From Aedoeadaptatus coxii (GTDB lineage: Bacteria; Bacillota; Clostridia; Tissierellales; Peptoniphilaceae), in NCBI RefSeq assembly GCF_903819215.1, contig NZ_CAIJCT010000016.1: a stretch of 64,000 nt of DNA; one strand, written 5' to 3'. The position numbers and the translations under genes are program-made. Below are positions 1-8,581 of the stretch, piece by piece. The notes below the pieces were generated by a model that had not been told where the DNA came from, searched no databases, and saw only the letters and a list, made by a program, of their open reading frames with translations. The stretch's first letter is position 1. Each line of letters starts with the position of its first letter.

Positions 1-1129
1 CGTAGAAATCGACATAGCGCTTAATATCATCGCCATCCCGCTTCAAATAAAGCAAATCCTTTCCGGCGTAAACCGGCGATTGATTGGGGGAGGCGTCTTT
101 TAATTTCAATGTGCCCACTTCTTCATCTTTTTTGCAAAGGTAGACGGAGCGGTATTCCAGGGCGCGCTTTGAAAGTTTTAAGGCGGCAGCGTAGCGATCC
201 ATGTCGTTTTCCGCCCCCATGTAGACGCCGATAAAGCGCGTATAGCGGGTGTGGCCTTGGCCTACTTGCGCCCCCGTCGCAATAAAACAGCGGCCGGCGA
301 TACCGGTGTAACCTGTTTTTAGCCCGTCGATAGGGGCCAAAATTCCCAGTAAGGGGTTGGTGCTATAGGCTAAGTATTGTCGTTGAGGCTCGTCGATTTT
401 TTCTCTCGATGTCACTTTTAATATATAGGGAAAGTCCTTTAAGAGTTTTCTCGAAAGCTCGAACATTTCCCGCGCCGTGGCCTGATTGTAATCATTTTTT
501 CCATAATCGGTTAAGCCGTGGCAGTTGGTGAAGTGGGCGTGGGTCAACCCCAGTTCTTTCGCCTTTTCGTTCATTCGCGCTACAAATGCCTCTTGGCTTC
601 CCGCAATGTGTATGGCGAGGGAAATCATGGCGTCGTTTCCCGACACGATCATGCCGGCGTGAATGAGTTCTTCCACGGTGTACACTTCGCCCTCTTTTGT
701 TTTGTAAGTACTTCCGTTCATGGAGGCGGCTTCGTGGCCGATGGTGACCTGGTCTTTCATACTGATTTCGCCTTTGTCCACGGCGTCGAGAATACAGTAC
801 ATGGCCATGAGTTTCGATGTGGACGCCAGCCCCACCACTTCATCGGCATTATGCTCGGCGTAAATTTTTCCCGTTTCGTAATCGCCGAGAACGTAGCTTT
901 TTAAAAGGGCGGCTTCCGGCTTTGCCATGGCCTCGTCGAAGGCTTTTTTCTCCGTGGCAGTCATGGGCAATACGCCTTTTGCCGTATGAATTTTTTCTTT
1001 TTGGTCTCTCGGCTCTTCCACTTTTGGCGGCGGAGCATTTTCTCCCTCGCCGTTTGGAGCCGGCGGCGCCGCCCCCATAAGGAGGAGCGACGCCATCAAT
1101 AGGGCAATACTTCGTTTTAGTAACTTCAT
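1..1129 (-). CDS. D-alanyl-D-alanine carboxypeptidase (peptidase S11), C-terminus cut by window edge
   Basis: About 376 codons are visible, starting at an ATG preceded by TAGGAG whose TAG is also the stop of the upstream epimerase gene, so the genes are translationally linked. The product begins with a hydrophobic signal peptide (about residues 1-21) and a Pro/Glu-rich linker. It carries the three penicillin-binding motifs of the S11 family: S103-T-S-K106, S163-G-N and K271-T-G. By family it trims the terminal D-Ala from peptidoglycan stem peptides outside the membrane. It is the last visible gene of a cell-wall/nucleotide operon. The C-terminal membrane-anchoring part lies outside the window. 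Confidence 0.9.
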   Translation of the reverse strand, partial: MKLLKRSIALLMASLLLMGAAPPAPNGEGENAPPPKVEEPRDQKEKIHTAKGVLPMTATEKKAFDEAMAKPEAALLKSYVLGDYETGKIYAEHNADEVVGLASTSKLMAMYCILDAVDKGEISMKDQVTIGHEAASMNGSTYKTKEGEVYTVEELIHAGMIVSGNDAMISLAIHIAGSQEAFVARMNEKAKELGLTHAHFTNCHGLTDYGKNDYNQATAREMFELSRKLLKDFPYILKVTSREKIDEPQRQYLAYSTNPLLGILAPIDGLKTGYTGIAGRCFIATGAQVGQGHTRYTRFIGVYMGAENDMDRYAAALKLSKRALEYRSVYLCKKDEEVGTLKLKDASPNQSPVYAGKDLLYLKRDGDDIKRYVDFY

Positions 1130-1137
1130 CCAAACTC

Positions 1138-2250
1138 CTATTTCAGCTTGTCTTTTAAAATAATATCTACGATGCGCTCGGCGGCTTTGCCGTCGCCGTA
1201 AGGATTGACGGCTTGAGCCATGGACTCGTAAGCATTTTGATCGTCGAGCAGGGTTTTAAGGGCGCTGTAAAGTTTTTCTTCGTCGGTGCCTACGAGCTTT
1301 GCGGTTTTCGCTTCTACCCCTTCCCAGCGTTCCGTTTCTTCCCGCGCCACGAGAACGGGCACGCCGAAATGAGGCGCTTCTTCTTGAATGCCGCCGCTGT
1401 CGGTGACGACGATGTTGCTTCTCGCCATGAGATTGGAGAAGGGAAGATAATCCATGGGCTCGATGCGATGTACGTTTTTCGCGCCGCCGAAAGCTTCTTC
1501 GGCGATGGCGCGCACTTTCGGATTAAGGTGCATGGGGAAAACCACTTCCACGTCGTCGTATGCGTCGGCGATGCGGCGCACGGCGCGAAACACGCGCTCC
1601 ATAGGCTCCCCTAAGTTTTCTCTTCGGTGGCAGGTCAGGAGGATTACCCGTTTGTTATCGAAGTCGATGGCGTTTAACGAAGGCTCGTCGAAGACGAAAT
1701 CTTTCCGCTCCGTGTAGGCCAATGCGTCGATGACGGTGTTTCCCGTAATGTAAATTTTCTCGTCGTCATAGCCTTCTTTTAAGAGGTTTTGCCGATTGGA
1801 TTCCGTCGGCGCAAAATGGTATTCGGCGAGGACGCCGGTCAGTTTGCGATTGGCCTCTTCGGGATAGGGGGAGTAAAGATTATGGCTTCTGAGCCCGGCT
1901 TCCACGTGGCCGATGGGAATCCTATGATAAAAAGCGGAAAGGGCGGCGGCGAACACCGTCGAGGTATCTCCTTGCACCAATAAAAGATCGGGCTTCAGCT
2001 CGTTCAATACATCTTCCAGGCCGCGAAGGCTTCTCACGGCGATGTCCGTCAAGCTTTGGCCGGGGGTGAAAATATCCAAATCCACATCCGGTTTTATGTC
2101 GAAAATAGCGAGGACCTGATCCAGCATTTCCCGGTGTTGACCGGTGACGGCGACGTAGCTTTCGATTTCTTTTCGCTTTTTCAGTTCCAAGACGATAGGC
2201 GCCATTTTAATGGCTTCGGGCCGTGTGCCGAATACGGAAAGTACTTTCAA
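1138..2250 (-). CDS. wecB: UDP-N-acetylglucosamine 2-epimerase (non-hydrolysing)
   Basis: A 370-residue protein, the usual family length. Visible motifs are GTRPEAIK at residues 8-15, TGQHREM, VQGDTST, GHVEAGLRS, PEEANR and DSGGIQEE. It interconverts UDP-GlcNAc and UDP-ManNAc for teichoic-acid-type linkage units or other surface glycans. The start is TTG, inside a TTGA overlap with the stop of the upstream TagO-like gene, which implies translational coupling. Pairing with the transferase that primes glycan on undecaprenyl phosphate supports a cell-wall polymer role. Confidence 0.93.
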   Translation of the reverse strand: MKVLSVFGTRPEAIKMAPIVLELKKRKEIESYVAVTGQHREMLDQVLAIFDIKPDVDLDIFTPGQSLTDIAVRSLRGLEDVLNELKPDLLLVQGDTSTVFAAALSAFYHRIPIGHVEAGLRSHNLYSPYPEEANRKLTGVLAEYHFAPTESNRQNLLKEGYDDEKIYITGNTVIDALAYTERKDFVFDEPSLNAIDFDNKRVILLTCHRRENLGEPMERVFRAVRRIADAYDDVEVVFPMHLNPKVRAIAEEAFGGAKNVHRIEPMDYLPFSNLMARSNIVVTDSGGIQEEAPHFGVPVLVAREETERWEGVEAKTAKLVGTDEEKLYSALKTLLDDQNAYESMAQAVNPYGDGKAAERIVDIILKDKLK

Positions 2251-3281
2251 TTTTCTTCCTCTCTCTCATTTAAAAATCCAAGCATTAAGGCGAGAATGCC
2301 GACGGCGGCTAAAATAATCAAGGCGGCGATTAAGCCGTTTTTTTCGTGCATGGTGCTTACGATGTTGCCGATGATGCCGAAAATGACGCTGACGCTGTAA
2401 AGGGCGAGGACCGTTTGCTTTTGGTTAAAGCCGTGGCGCAAAAGGCGATGGTGTAAATGGCCTTTGTCCGCCTGGGTCACGCTCTTACCCGAAAGTTTTC
2501 TTCGGATCATGGCGAAGGTAGTATCGAAGACGGGCACTGCCAAAATCAACACGGGAATAAACACAGTAATGAGCGCTACGGATTTCATAACGCCTTGTAT
2601 GGACAAAAAGCTCAGAGTAAATCCTAAAAAGAGCGCTCCCGTATCCCCCATAAATATTTTGGCGGGATTAAAGTTAAAAGGCAAAAAGCCGATACAGCTG
2701 CCTGCCAAAATGGCGGCGAACATGCTCATTTCCCCGTGATCCAAGCGGTGTGCCACAAACATTAAGCTAATGGAAGCAATGGCGCTGATGCCGCAGGCGA
2801 GGCCGTCGAGCCCGTCGATTAAGTTAATGGTGTTGGTGATGCCCACGACCCAAAAAATCGTAATGGGGATGGCGAGCCACTGTAAATTAACGAGAAGATT
2901 AGTGCCGTAAAAGGGATTGGTGAAAAAGCTGATTTTCACACCACCGGCGATTAATATAACCGCCGCCACGATTTGGATGCCGAATTTATAGCGCGGCGGC
3001 ATATCGTATTTGTCGTCGTAAAGGCCGGAAAAAGCGATAAGGGATGCGCCGATCATGTAGACGATGTTTTCCCTGTCCAAGGGCAAAAACACGAGGACGC
3101 CGAGCATGGCGGCGAAGTAAATGGCAAGGCCTCCGCTCAGGGGAATGGCTTTTTTATGCACGCGCCTTTCGTCTTTCGGAACATCCATAAAGCCCGCGCT
3201 CATGGCCCACTTTCTCACCGGCGGCGTGGCGAGAAAACTGATGATCGCCGCTATAAAAAACGGTAATATCATGGTCTTCAT
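2247..3281 (-). CDS. tagO: Undecaprenyl-phosphate N-acetylglucosaminyl-1-phosphate transferase (TagO/WecA family)
   Basis: A 344-residue polytopic membrane protein with the polyprenyl-phosphate hexose-1-phosphate transferase motifs: YDDKYDMPP, NLIDGLDGLA, FMGDTGALFLG and a cytosolic HLHHRLL histidine motif. It would transfer GlcNAc-1-P from UDP-GlcNAc to undecaprenyl phosphate, the first step of wall-polymer assembly. It starts 3 bp after the uracil phosphoribosyltransferase gene and overlaps wecB by 4 bp. The motifs, and company with wecB rather than mur genes, favour TagO/WecA over MraY. Confidence 0.92.
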   Translation of the reverse strand: MKTMILPFFIAAIISFLATPPVRKWAMSAGFMDVPKDERRVHKKAIPLSGGLAIYFAAMLGVLVFLPLDRENIVYMIGASLIAFSGLYDDKYDMPPRYKFGIQIVAAVILIAGGVKISFFTNPFYGTNLLVNLQWLAIPITIFWVVGITNTINLIDGLDGLACGISAIASISLMFVAHRLDHGEMSMFAAILAGSCIGFLPFNFNPAKIFMGDTGALFLGFTLSFLSIQGVMKSVALITVFIPVLILAVPVFDTTFAMIRRKLSGKSVTQADKGHLHHRLLRHGFNQKQTVLALYSVSVIFGIIGNIVSTMHEKNGLIAALIILAAVGILALMLGFLNEREEEN

Positions 3282-3284
3282 AAA

Positions 3285-3914
3285 TTACTTCGTCCCGAAA
3301 ATTCTATCTCCCGCATCGCCGAGACCCGGCACGATGTATGCGTTGTCGTCGAGTTTTTCGTCGATACACGATACGTAAATATCTACATCGGGATGGGCTT
3401 TTTGAAGGGCTTCCATTCCTTCAGGCGCCGCAAGTAAACAGAGGGCGCGAATGTGGCTTGCTCCTCTTTCTTTGACAAAATCAATGGCCGCCGCTAAAGA
3501 ACCGCCCGTAGCGAGCATGGGATCGACGATAATGACTTCCCGTTCGGAAACGTCTTTCGGGAGTTTGCAGTAATATTCAACCGGTTGAAGGGTTTCCGGA
3601 TCGCGGTAAAGACCGATATGACCTACGCGGGCGCCGGGAACTAAGTTTAATAGCCCGTCGACCATGCCGAGTCCCGCTCTTAAAACGGGAACGATAACGG
3701 GTTTTTTACCCGCCATTTCTTTGCCCGTGGCCGTTCCCATAGGCGTTTGAATGACTTTATCTTGAATGGGCAAATCTCTCGTCAATTCGTGACCCATGAG
3801 CATGGTAATTTCCGTCAACAATTGGCGAAAATCTTTACTCGATGTGTTCACGTCTCTCAGGAGCGTCAATTTGTGTTGAATTAAAGGGTGATCGGTTACA
3901 GTTACTTTTCCCAT
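3285..3914 (-). CDS. upp: Uracil phosphoribosyltransferase
   Basis: A 209-residue protein, typical of Upp. The PRPP-binding loop reads IIVDPMLATGGSL and the C-terminus is the family hallmark GDAGDRIFGTK. It converts uracil plus PRPP to UMP in pyrimidine salvage. Its start lies inside the 3' end of rpiB (13-bp overlap), with an AGGAGG-type ribosome site there. An rpiB-upp neighbourhood is common in Firmicutes, which supports the assignment. Confidence 0.96.
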   Translation of the reverse strand: MGKVTVTDHPLIQHKLTLLRDVNTSSKDFRQLLTEITMLMGHELTRDLPIQDKVIQTPMGTATGKEMAGKKPVIVPVLRAGLGMVDGLLNLVPGARVGHIGLYRDPETLQPVEYYCKLPKDVSEREVIIVDPMLATGGSLAAAIDFVKERGASHIRALCLLAAPEGMEALQKAHPDVDIYVSCIDEKLDDNAYIVPGLGDAGDRIFGTK

Positions 3915-4345
3915 ACTTCCTCCTCAATAGCTTCCACGCGGCGAATATGTCGGCCGCCTTCAAATGGTTCTTCTAAAAATACATCGGCGATGGCTTTTGT
4001 CATGTCGCCGCCGATGGTGCGCGCGCCCATGGAAATCATGTTGGCGTCGTTGTGGCGGCGGCAAAGGGCGGCGGAATAGGGCTCGGACACCATGGCGCAG
4101 CGAATGCCCTTTACTTTATTGGCGGCGATGCCGATGCCGATGCCGGATCCGCAGATCACAATGCCCCGCTCGCATTCTCCGCTCGCTACCAGTTGCGCCG
4201 CTTTTTTACCGAATTCGGGATAATCCACCGATTCCGTAGAATCCGTGCCCACGTCGACGACGGTGTGGCCTTTTTCTTCCAAATACGCTTTCAGCGCTTC
4301 CTTTCTGCGAAAGCCGCCGTGATCGGCGCCCATGGCGATTTTCAT
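3902..4345 (-). CDS. rpiB: Ribose-5-phosphate isomerase B
   Basis: A 147-residue RpiB/LacAB-type sugar isomerase. Visible signatures are the N-terminal GADHGG segment, the catalytic-cysteine region VICGSGIGIGIAANK and the CRRHNDANM segment. It interconverts ribulose-5-P and ribose-5-P and so supplies PRPP precursor, which fits the adjoining upp. The ATG overlaps the stop of ywlE in an ATGA arrangement, with GAGGAGGGAG upstream as ribosome site. Confidence 0.95.
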   Translation of the reverse strand: MKIAMGADHGGFRRKEALKAYLEEKGHTVVDVGTDSTESVDYPEFGKKAAQLVASGECERGIVICGSGIGIGIAANKVKGIRCAMVSEPYSAALCRRHNDANMISMGARTIGGDMTKAIADVFLEEPFEGGRHIRRVEAIEEEVWEK

Positions 4346-4770
4346 AGCTCTCCCTCCTCGAATTTACGCTCGATTTCTTTCATCAAACTATTTTTCGTAA
4401 AGCGATAAATGGTCATGTCGGCGCCGAAGGGATCGATCACGTCTTTTTCGGCGAATGGCTCGATTTTATCGCTGTAAGCCGGCCAGCCGCGCTTTAAATT
4501 CGCCGCCATGGTGTGGGTCATGACGTAAATTTTATCCGCCCATTCCAAATCTTTTTCGGTAAGGGTTTTGGCTCTATGAAAACTTCCGTTAATGCCCTCT
4601 TCAGCCAACACTTTCAACGCACCATGGCTCATGCCCTCGCCGTCGTGAGCCGCCATGCCGCGGCTTCTCACGGTGTAGCCGAGATTGCGCTTGTCCGCTT
4701 CCACTTCCGTCAACACTTTTGCCATGGGGCTGCGGCATGTGTTGCCCGTGCAAATGTAGAGAATGTTCAC
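4342..4770 (-). CDS. ywlE: Low-molecular-weight protein phosphatase, YwlE-type (protein-arginine phosphatase)
   Basis: I start this at a GTG overlapping the stop of the Sua5 gene (GTGA); this gives 142 residues and puts the catalytic loop at the N-terminus as the family requires. The loop is C7-T-G-N-T11-C-R13-S-P. In characterised YwlE the threonine at position 11 selects phospho-arginine over phospho-tyrosine (family knowledge), so arginine phosphatase is more likely than tyrosine phosphatase. The general-acid region reads DPFG. A longer upstream extension in the same frame is arginine-rich antisense-like sequence and is not coding. Confidence 0.88.
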   Translation of the reverse strand: MNILYICTGNTCRSPMAKVLTEVEADKRNLGYTVRSRGMAAHDGEGMSHGALKVLAEEGINGSFHRAKTLTEKDLEWADKIYVMTHTMAANLKRGWPAYSDKIEPFAEKDVIDPFGADMTIYRFTKNSLMKEIERKFEEGEL

Positions 4771-5816
4771 AGTCCTAAAACCACCTTTCCGCCGCAAGCC
4801 TTTAAGAGACGGTTCATAATGCCGACACCGAGGCCGCGAAAATCGAAGCCTTCTACGAAGATAACGTCGATGTCTTCTTCGTCGCATCGCCTTAAACTGT
4901 CGAAAAGATCGTGGGCGATTGATTCAAGTTCTTCCCGAGAGCCCATGTCGATTAAAAGATCCATTCCTTCATAGGCCTCTTTCGTTTCCGTCGTACATAA
5001 AACCGCCGTGCGTTTCGACGGTTCCGTTTCCTCGATGCGCCGATTAATTTCTTTGGCGATGTTTCGCAAATCGCCGGCGAAAAGGGTGGCGTCTCCTTTC
5101 GGCGCATAATGTCTGTATTTTTGTCCCGGACTTTTGGGAACCTCGTGATTGGAGGCGTCGATGGTCGTCTGGTCGATGCCCACTTCCCCGATAATCGCCT
5201 CTAAATCTTCTTTCGTGACGCCGCCAGGGCGGTAAATCACCGGCGGATCCACGGTAACGTCCAGCACCGTGGATTCGATGCCCACATGGCTGTCGCCGGA
5301 ATCGACGATCATGGGTACCTTCCCCTTCATATCTTCCAAGACGTGGGAAAGGCGCGTAGGCGACGGCCTGCCCGATGTATTGGCGCTCGGCGCCGCGACG
5401 GGAATGGCCGCTTCTTTTAGAATTTCGTGGGCGATGGGGTGTGACGGCATGCGAATGGCCACCGTATCCGCCCCTGCCGTAATACTGTCGGGCACTATGT
5501 CCGAACGCTCGAAAATCAGCGTCAAAGGCCCCGGCCAAAACATATCCATGCAGTCCTTTCCCTTGGGCGGAATCACTTTGACGAGATCCAGCACCTGCTC
5601 GGGATCGGCAATGTGAAGAATCAGGGGATTATCCTTGGGGCGCCCCTTGACGGCAAAAATTTTATCTACCGCCTCGTCGTTTAAACCGTCGGCACCTAAA
5701 CCGTAAACCGTTTCCGTGGGAAAGATGACCAATTCGCCGGCGCGTAAAAGATCCGCCGCCTCTTTAATCTTTTCCCGTTCATCGATTGTATCTATGTGTA
5801 AAACTTTCGTTTCCAT
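4767..5816 (-). CDS. tsaC: Threonylcarbamoyl-AMP synthase (Sua5/YwlC type, with C-terminal domain)
   Basis: A 349-residue protein. The N-terminal YrdC-like domain (about 1-200) contains FPTETVYGLGADG and the KGRPKDNPL substrate-binding motif. The remaining 140 residues form the Sua5 domain, reached through a linker containing SPGQKYRHYAP. It makes threonylcarbamoyl-AMP for the t6A37 modification of ANN-decoding tRNAs. It is the first gene of the operon; an extended -10 element lies just upstream. Confidence 0.95.
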   Translation of the reverse strand: METKVLHIDTIDEREKIKEAADLLRAGELVIFPTETVYGLGADGLNDEAVDKIFAVKGRPKDNPLILHIADPEQVLDLVKVIPPKGKDCMDMFWPGPLTLIFERSDIVPDSITAGADTVAIRMPSHPIAHEILKEAAIPVAAPSANTSGRPSPTRLSHVLEDMKGKVPMIVDSGDSHVGIESTVLDVTVDPPVIYRPGGVTKEDLEAIIGEVGIDQTTIDASNHEVPKSPGQKYRHYAPKGDATLFAGDLRNIAKEINRRIEETEPSKRTAVLCTTETKEAYEGMDLLIDMGSREELESIAHDLFDSLRRCDEEDIDVIFVEGFDFRGLGVGIMNRLLKACGGKVVLGL

Positions 5817-5836
5817 GGATTCCTCCTCAACTGTTC

Positions 5837-5845
5837 ATTATAACA
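5837..5845 (-). promoter_or_regulatory. Extended -10 promoter of the tsaC operon
   Basis: On the minus strand the sequence reads TGTTATAAT, an extended -10 (TGnTATAAT), about 20-30 bp before the tsaC start. No good -35 is visible at the usual spacing, consistent with extended -10 promoters. Confidence 0.55.
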
Positions 5846-5878
5846 CATGGCAGCCACTGCTTCGGAGGAATCGGGGAA

Positions 5879-6571
5879 TTAGAGTTCCTCTAAAAAGGCC
5901 AGCGACAACTCCATCATATTGGTGGTCACTACGTGGGATGTCATTTCCATACATTCGTAGACCAAAGGCATCGTGCCCTTGTGAAGGGGGCGAATGACCT
6001 CGTAATAGTTTTTTTGGTACACGGGGTTCACCGATTGATCCGCTTCTCCGTTGAGCATCAAAATGGCTTTTTCCACGTGATCTTCCACGTGACGGATGGG
6101 ATTCAGTTCTTCGATTTTTTCCTTATACGGCCCTTTGGCCATGGCTTGCCAATCCCCCATGCCGTTGAGCGCCATTACCCCCGTTACATCGCCTTTAGAC
6201 AAAAGCCCCATGGCGGTAAAACCGCCGAGGGAATGGCCGCAGACAATCCGCTTATAGTTGGGAAAAACATCGTCTAAGTACTTTGCCACGACCTCGTATT
6301 CCTCGATATTTTGTAAAAGCACTTGGGGCAGCTTGTTCATATCGCGATCGTAATCGTAGCTTCCCCTGGAATCGTGAAGGCTTTCTTCCACGATGAGAAC
6401 GGGATAGCCTGCCGCCGCCCAAATGCTTGCGCGGAAACGGGAAGAGGTTACGCTGCTTCCCCAGCCGTGGTAATAAATGAGGACAATGTCTTTTTTAATG
6501 GTCGCAGGCTCGATTAAAAGGGCGGGAATAGTTCCCGCACAAACCGCCTTTTCTTTTACATTGAAATACAT
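5879..6571 (-). CDS. Alpha/beta-hydrolase family protein
   Basis: A 230-residue cytosolic hydrolase. The oxyanion-hole segment is YYHGWGS near residue 35, the nucleophile elbow GHSLGGFTA near 125, an acid candidate is in the NGEADQSV segment, and the likely histidine is in TSHVVT near the C-terminus. Substrate is not recognisable; esterase or acyl-peptidase activity is possible. It is the last gene of the DUF896-trkA-trkH-trkA2-ung operon, starting 1 bp after ung. Confidence 0.8.
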   Translation of the reverse strand: MYFNVKEKAVCAGTIPALLIEPATIKKDIVLIYYHGWGSSVTSSRFRASIWAAAGYPVLIVEESLHDSRGSYDYDRDMNKLPQVLLQNIEEYEVVAKYLDDVFPNYKRIVCGHSLGGFTAMGLLSKGDVTGVMALNGMGDWQAMAKGPYKEKIEELNPIRHVEDHVEKAILMLNGEADQSVNPVYQKNYYEVIRPLHKGTMPLVYECMEMTSHVVTTNMMELSLAFLEEL

Positions 6572-6572
6572 C

Positions 6573-7229
6573 TTATCTCCAATCTATGGGCGCCACGCCC
6601 CGTTTCCTTAAGTAATCGTTGGTTTTTGAAAAGCATTTACAACCGAAAAATCCACGATAAGCCGATAACGGCGACGGATGAGGAGATTCTAAAATCAAAT
6701 GCTCTTTATTATGAATCAGCCGCTTCTTTCCCCGGGCGTGGGCGCCCCAAAGTATAAAGACCACGGGCTCTTTTTTATTTCCGATACATTGGATAACCTT
6801 ATCCGTAAAAATTTCCCAGCCTATTTTGCCGTGGCTCAGGGGCTGCCCGGAACGCACGGTAAGGGTGGTGTTTAACAGCAACACGCCCTGTTTTGCCCAG
6901 GGCGTCAAATCGCCGTCTTCCCGTTTAATGCCCATATCTTCTTCCAGTTCTTTGTAAATGTTTACGAGGGAAGGTGGCAGTTTCATGCCCTTAGGCACGG
7001 AAAAGGAAAGGCCTTGAGCCTGGCCTTCGCCGTGATAGGGATCCTGTCCGAGGATCACCACTTTCGTGTCACCGAAGGAGGTGAGCCGCATGGCGCGGAA
7101 AATATTTTGCGCTTCGGGAAAAATGCGTTGGTGCGCGTATTCCTTCAGGAGCAAACGGCGCAGATCCAAATAATAGTCTTTTCCCATTTCCTCCGCCATA
7201 ATGGCGTCCCAATCGTTACCGAATTGCAT
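6573..7229 (-). CDS. ung: Uracil-DNA glycosylase (family 1)
   Basis: A 218-residue protein with all family-1 signatures: the catalytic water-activating loop GQDPYHGEGQAQG, LLNTTLTVRSG, the WGAHA segment and the DNA-intercalating loop HPSPLSAYRGFFG. It removes uracil from DNA to begin base excision repair. It follows the second TrkA-like gene by 9 bp in the same operon. No functional link to potassium uptake is obvious. Confidence 0.97.
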   Translation of the reverse strand: MQFGNDWDAIMAEEMGKDYYLDLRRLLLKEYAHQRIFPEAQNIFRAMRLTSFGDTKVVILGQDPYHGEGQAQGLSFSVPKGMKLPPSLVNIYKELEEDMGIKREDGDLTPWAKQGVLLLNTTLTVRSGQPLSHGKIGWEIFTDKVIQCIGNKKEPVVFILWGAHARGKKRLIHNKEHLILESPHPSPLSAYRGFFGCKCFSKTNDYLRKRGVAPIDWR

Positions 7230-7238
7230 AAGCCCCCC

Positions 7239-8573
7239 TTAAAGTGAAAACAGTTCCGTCAGGAAACGCTTCGGTTTCCGCCGCACAAATAAATGAAGAT
7301 CTCCTGCGCTTTCCGGCAAGAGGAAGAGAATCAGGCGATCTCCCGCTTTTAAGACGGTCTTGCCCTTGGCGAGAATACTTTCTCCTCCGCGGTCGATGCC
7401 GCCGATTAAAAAGCCCACGGAAAGATTTAATTCTTCAATGGTTTTATCGCAGGCAAAGGCGTCGTCTTTTAAGACGATTTCGTAAATATCCAAATTTCCC
7501 GGGAAAAGGTGAAGGGAAATATCCGGATGGCCGAATAAATTATGTTTGATGCGCTGGGAAACCAATAGTTCCCCGGAAAAAATGCCCCCGTTGTGGCTTA
7601 CGTCCACAATGCCCATAAACCGCTCGTCTCGCAAACAAAGGGCCACATTTTCCATATGGGCATTGCGCGCCGCCGTAGCCGCCAAAAAATTATTGGCGTC
7701 GCTTGAGGATGCGGCGATAAAACCGTCGAAAGATTCCACGTCGACATTTTCCAAAATATCCATTATGGGCTTGTTTTTAGGAATGGTGACGCTGCCTCGG
7801 CGCTTCACGTTGCCGATGGTCACCGTGTCCACATTGCGATCGGACAGAAAGGATTCGATACACGCCGCGCCGCGACTGTCGCCGTAAATTAAAAACTTTT
7901 GCGTATCCTCTTCGTCGAAGAGCAATACGCGAACGTGGCGTCGTCTGAATCGGCGAATGGCATCCATGCTCCCGATCATGCGGAGCACGTCGTTGGCTTC
8001 GAGAACCGTGTTGCCGTCGGGAACGATGATCCGCCCGTCGCGGCGAATGACCACGAGAACCAAATCTTCAAAAGGCCCTATATCTCGAACGCGCCGACCG
8101 ACAAATCCCGGGTGATCGCCGATATCCCATTTGATGAGAGCGAAACCGAAGTTTTCGAAAACCTCGGTTTGCATGCCCTCTTCGGCGTAGAAAAAGCGAT
8201 GGACGCGCTCGGCTAAATATTTTCCGTAATCATAGACGTAATCGATGCCGAAGCGCTCTTTTTCCCGCTCTAAAAGTTCGCCGAGGCCGGGGTCGTAGGC
8301 TACAAAATGTACGGGTACGTTCATGGCACTAATATGCCCGGCGAGGGCTAAAGCCCCCGGCGTGCGATCGCAAAAGACGACGGCGTCGGTTTTGAATTCG
8401 TCGTCGTCTAAAAAATCCCGAACGTCGTCGAAAAATTCCACGGGGAACTCTCGATATTCATCAAAACGCCCCACTCCTCTTTCAATTCGAAATTCAACGT
8501 CGTGGCCTTCCCGCTCCAACGTCTGGGCGAGCAGGCGACTGCCCGGTTCCGTTCCGATAATGGTAATATGCAT
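7239..8573 (-). CDS. TrkA/RCK-like protein with degenerate nucleotide-binding motifs
   Basis: A 444-residue protein of the same double RCK-N/RCK-C architecture as TrkA. Both glycine-rich loops are eroded: the first reads IIGTEPGS and the second IYGDSRGA, where the adjacent TrkA has VGGGKLG and LGGGKLG. Only the third glycine survives in each. The C-terminal RCK segments (around residues 150-215 and 370-430) look intact. It directly follows trkH (8 bp). I infer a non-NAD-binding regulatory partner of the Trk channel rather than a second canonical TrkA; function is unproven. Confidence 0.78.
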   Translation of the reverse strand: MHITIIGTEPGSRLLAQTLEREGHDVEFRIERGVGRFDEYREFPVEFFDDVRDFLDDDEFKTDAVVFCDRTPGALALAGHISAMNVPVHFVAYDPGLGELLEREKERFGIDYVYDYGKYLAERVHRFFYAEEGMQTEVFENFGFALIKWDIGDHPGFVGRRVRDIGPFEDLVLVVIRRDGRIIVPDGNTVLEANDVLRMIGSMDAIRRFRRRHVRVLLFDEEDTQKFLIYGDSRGAACIESFLSDRNVDTVTIGNVKRRGSVTIPKNKPIMDILENVDVESFDGFIAASSSDANNFLAATAARNAHMENVALCLRDERFMGIVDVSHNGGIFSGELLVSQRIKHNLFGHPDISLHLFPGNLDIYEIVLKDDAFACDKTIEELNLSVGFLIGGIDRGGESILAKGKTVLKAGDRLILFLLPESAGDLHLFVRRKPKRFLTELFSL

Positions 8574-8581
8574 AGTCTCTC

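Noticed and set aside
518..904. A 128-codon plus-strand open frame opposite the D,D-carboxypeptidase
   Set aside because: It is antisense to a gene with S-x-x-K, SGN and KTG motifs, has no ribosome site and encodes an unstructured His/Phe-rich product.
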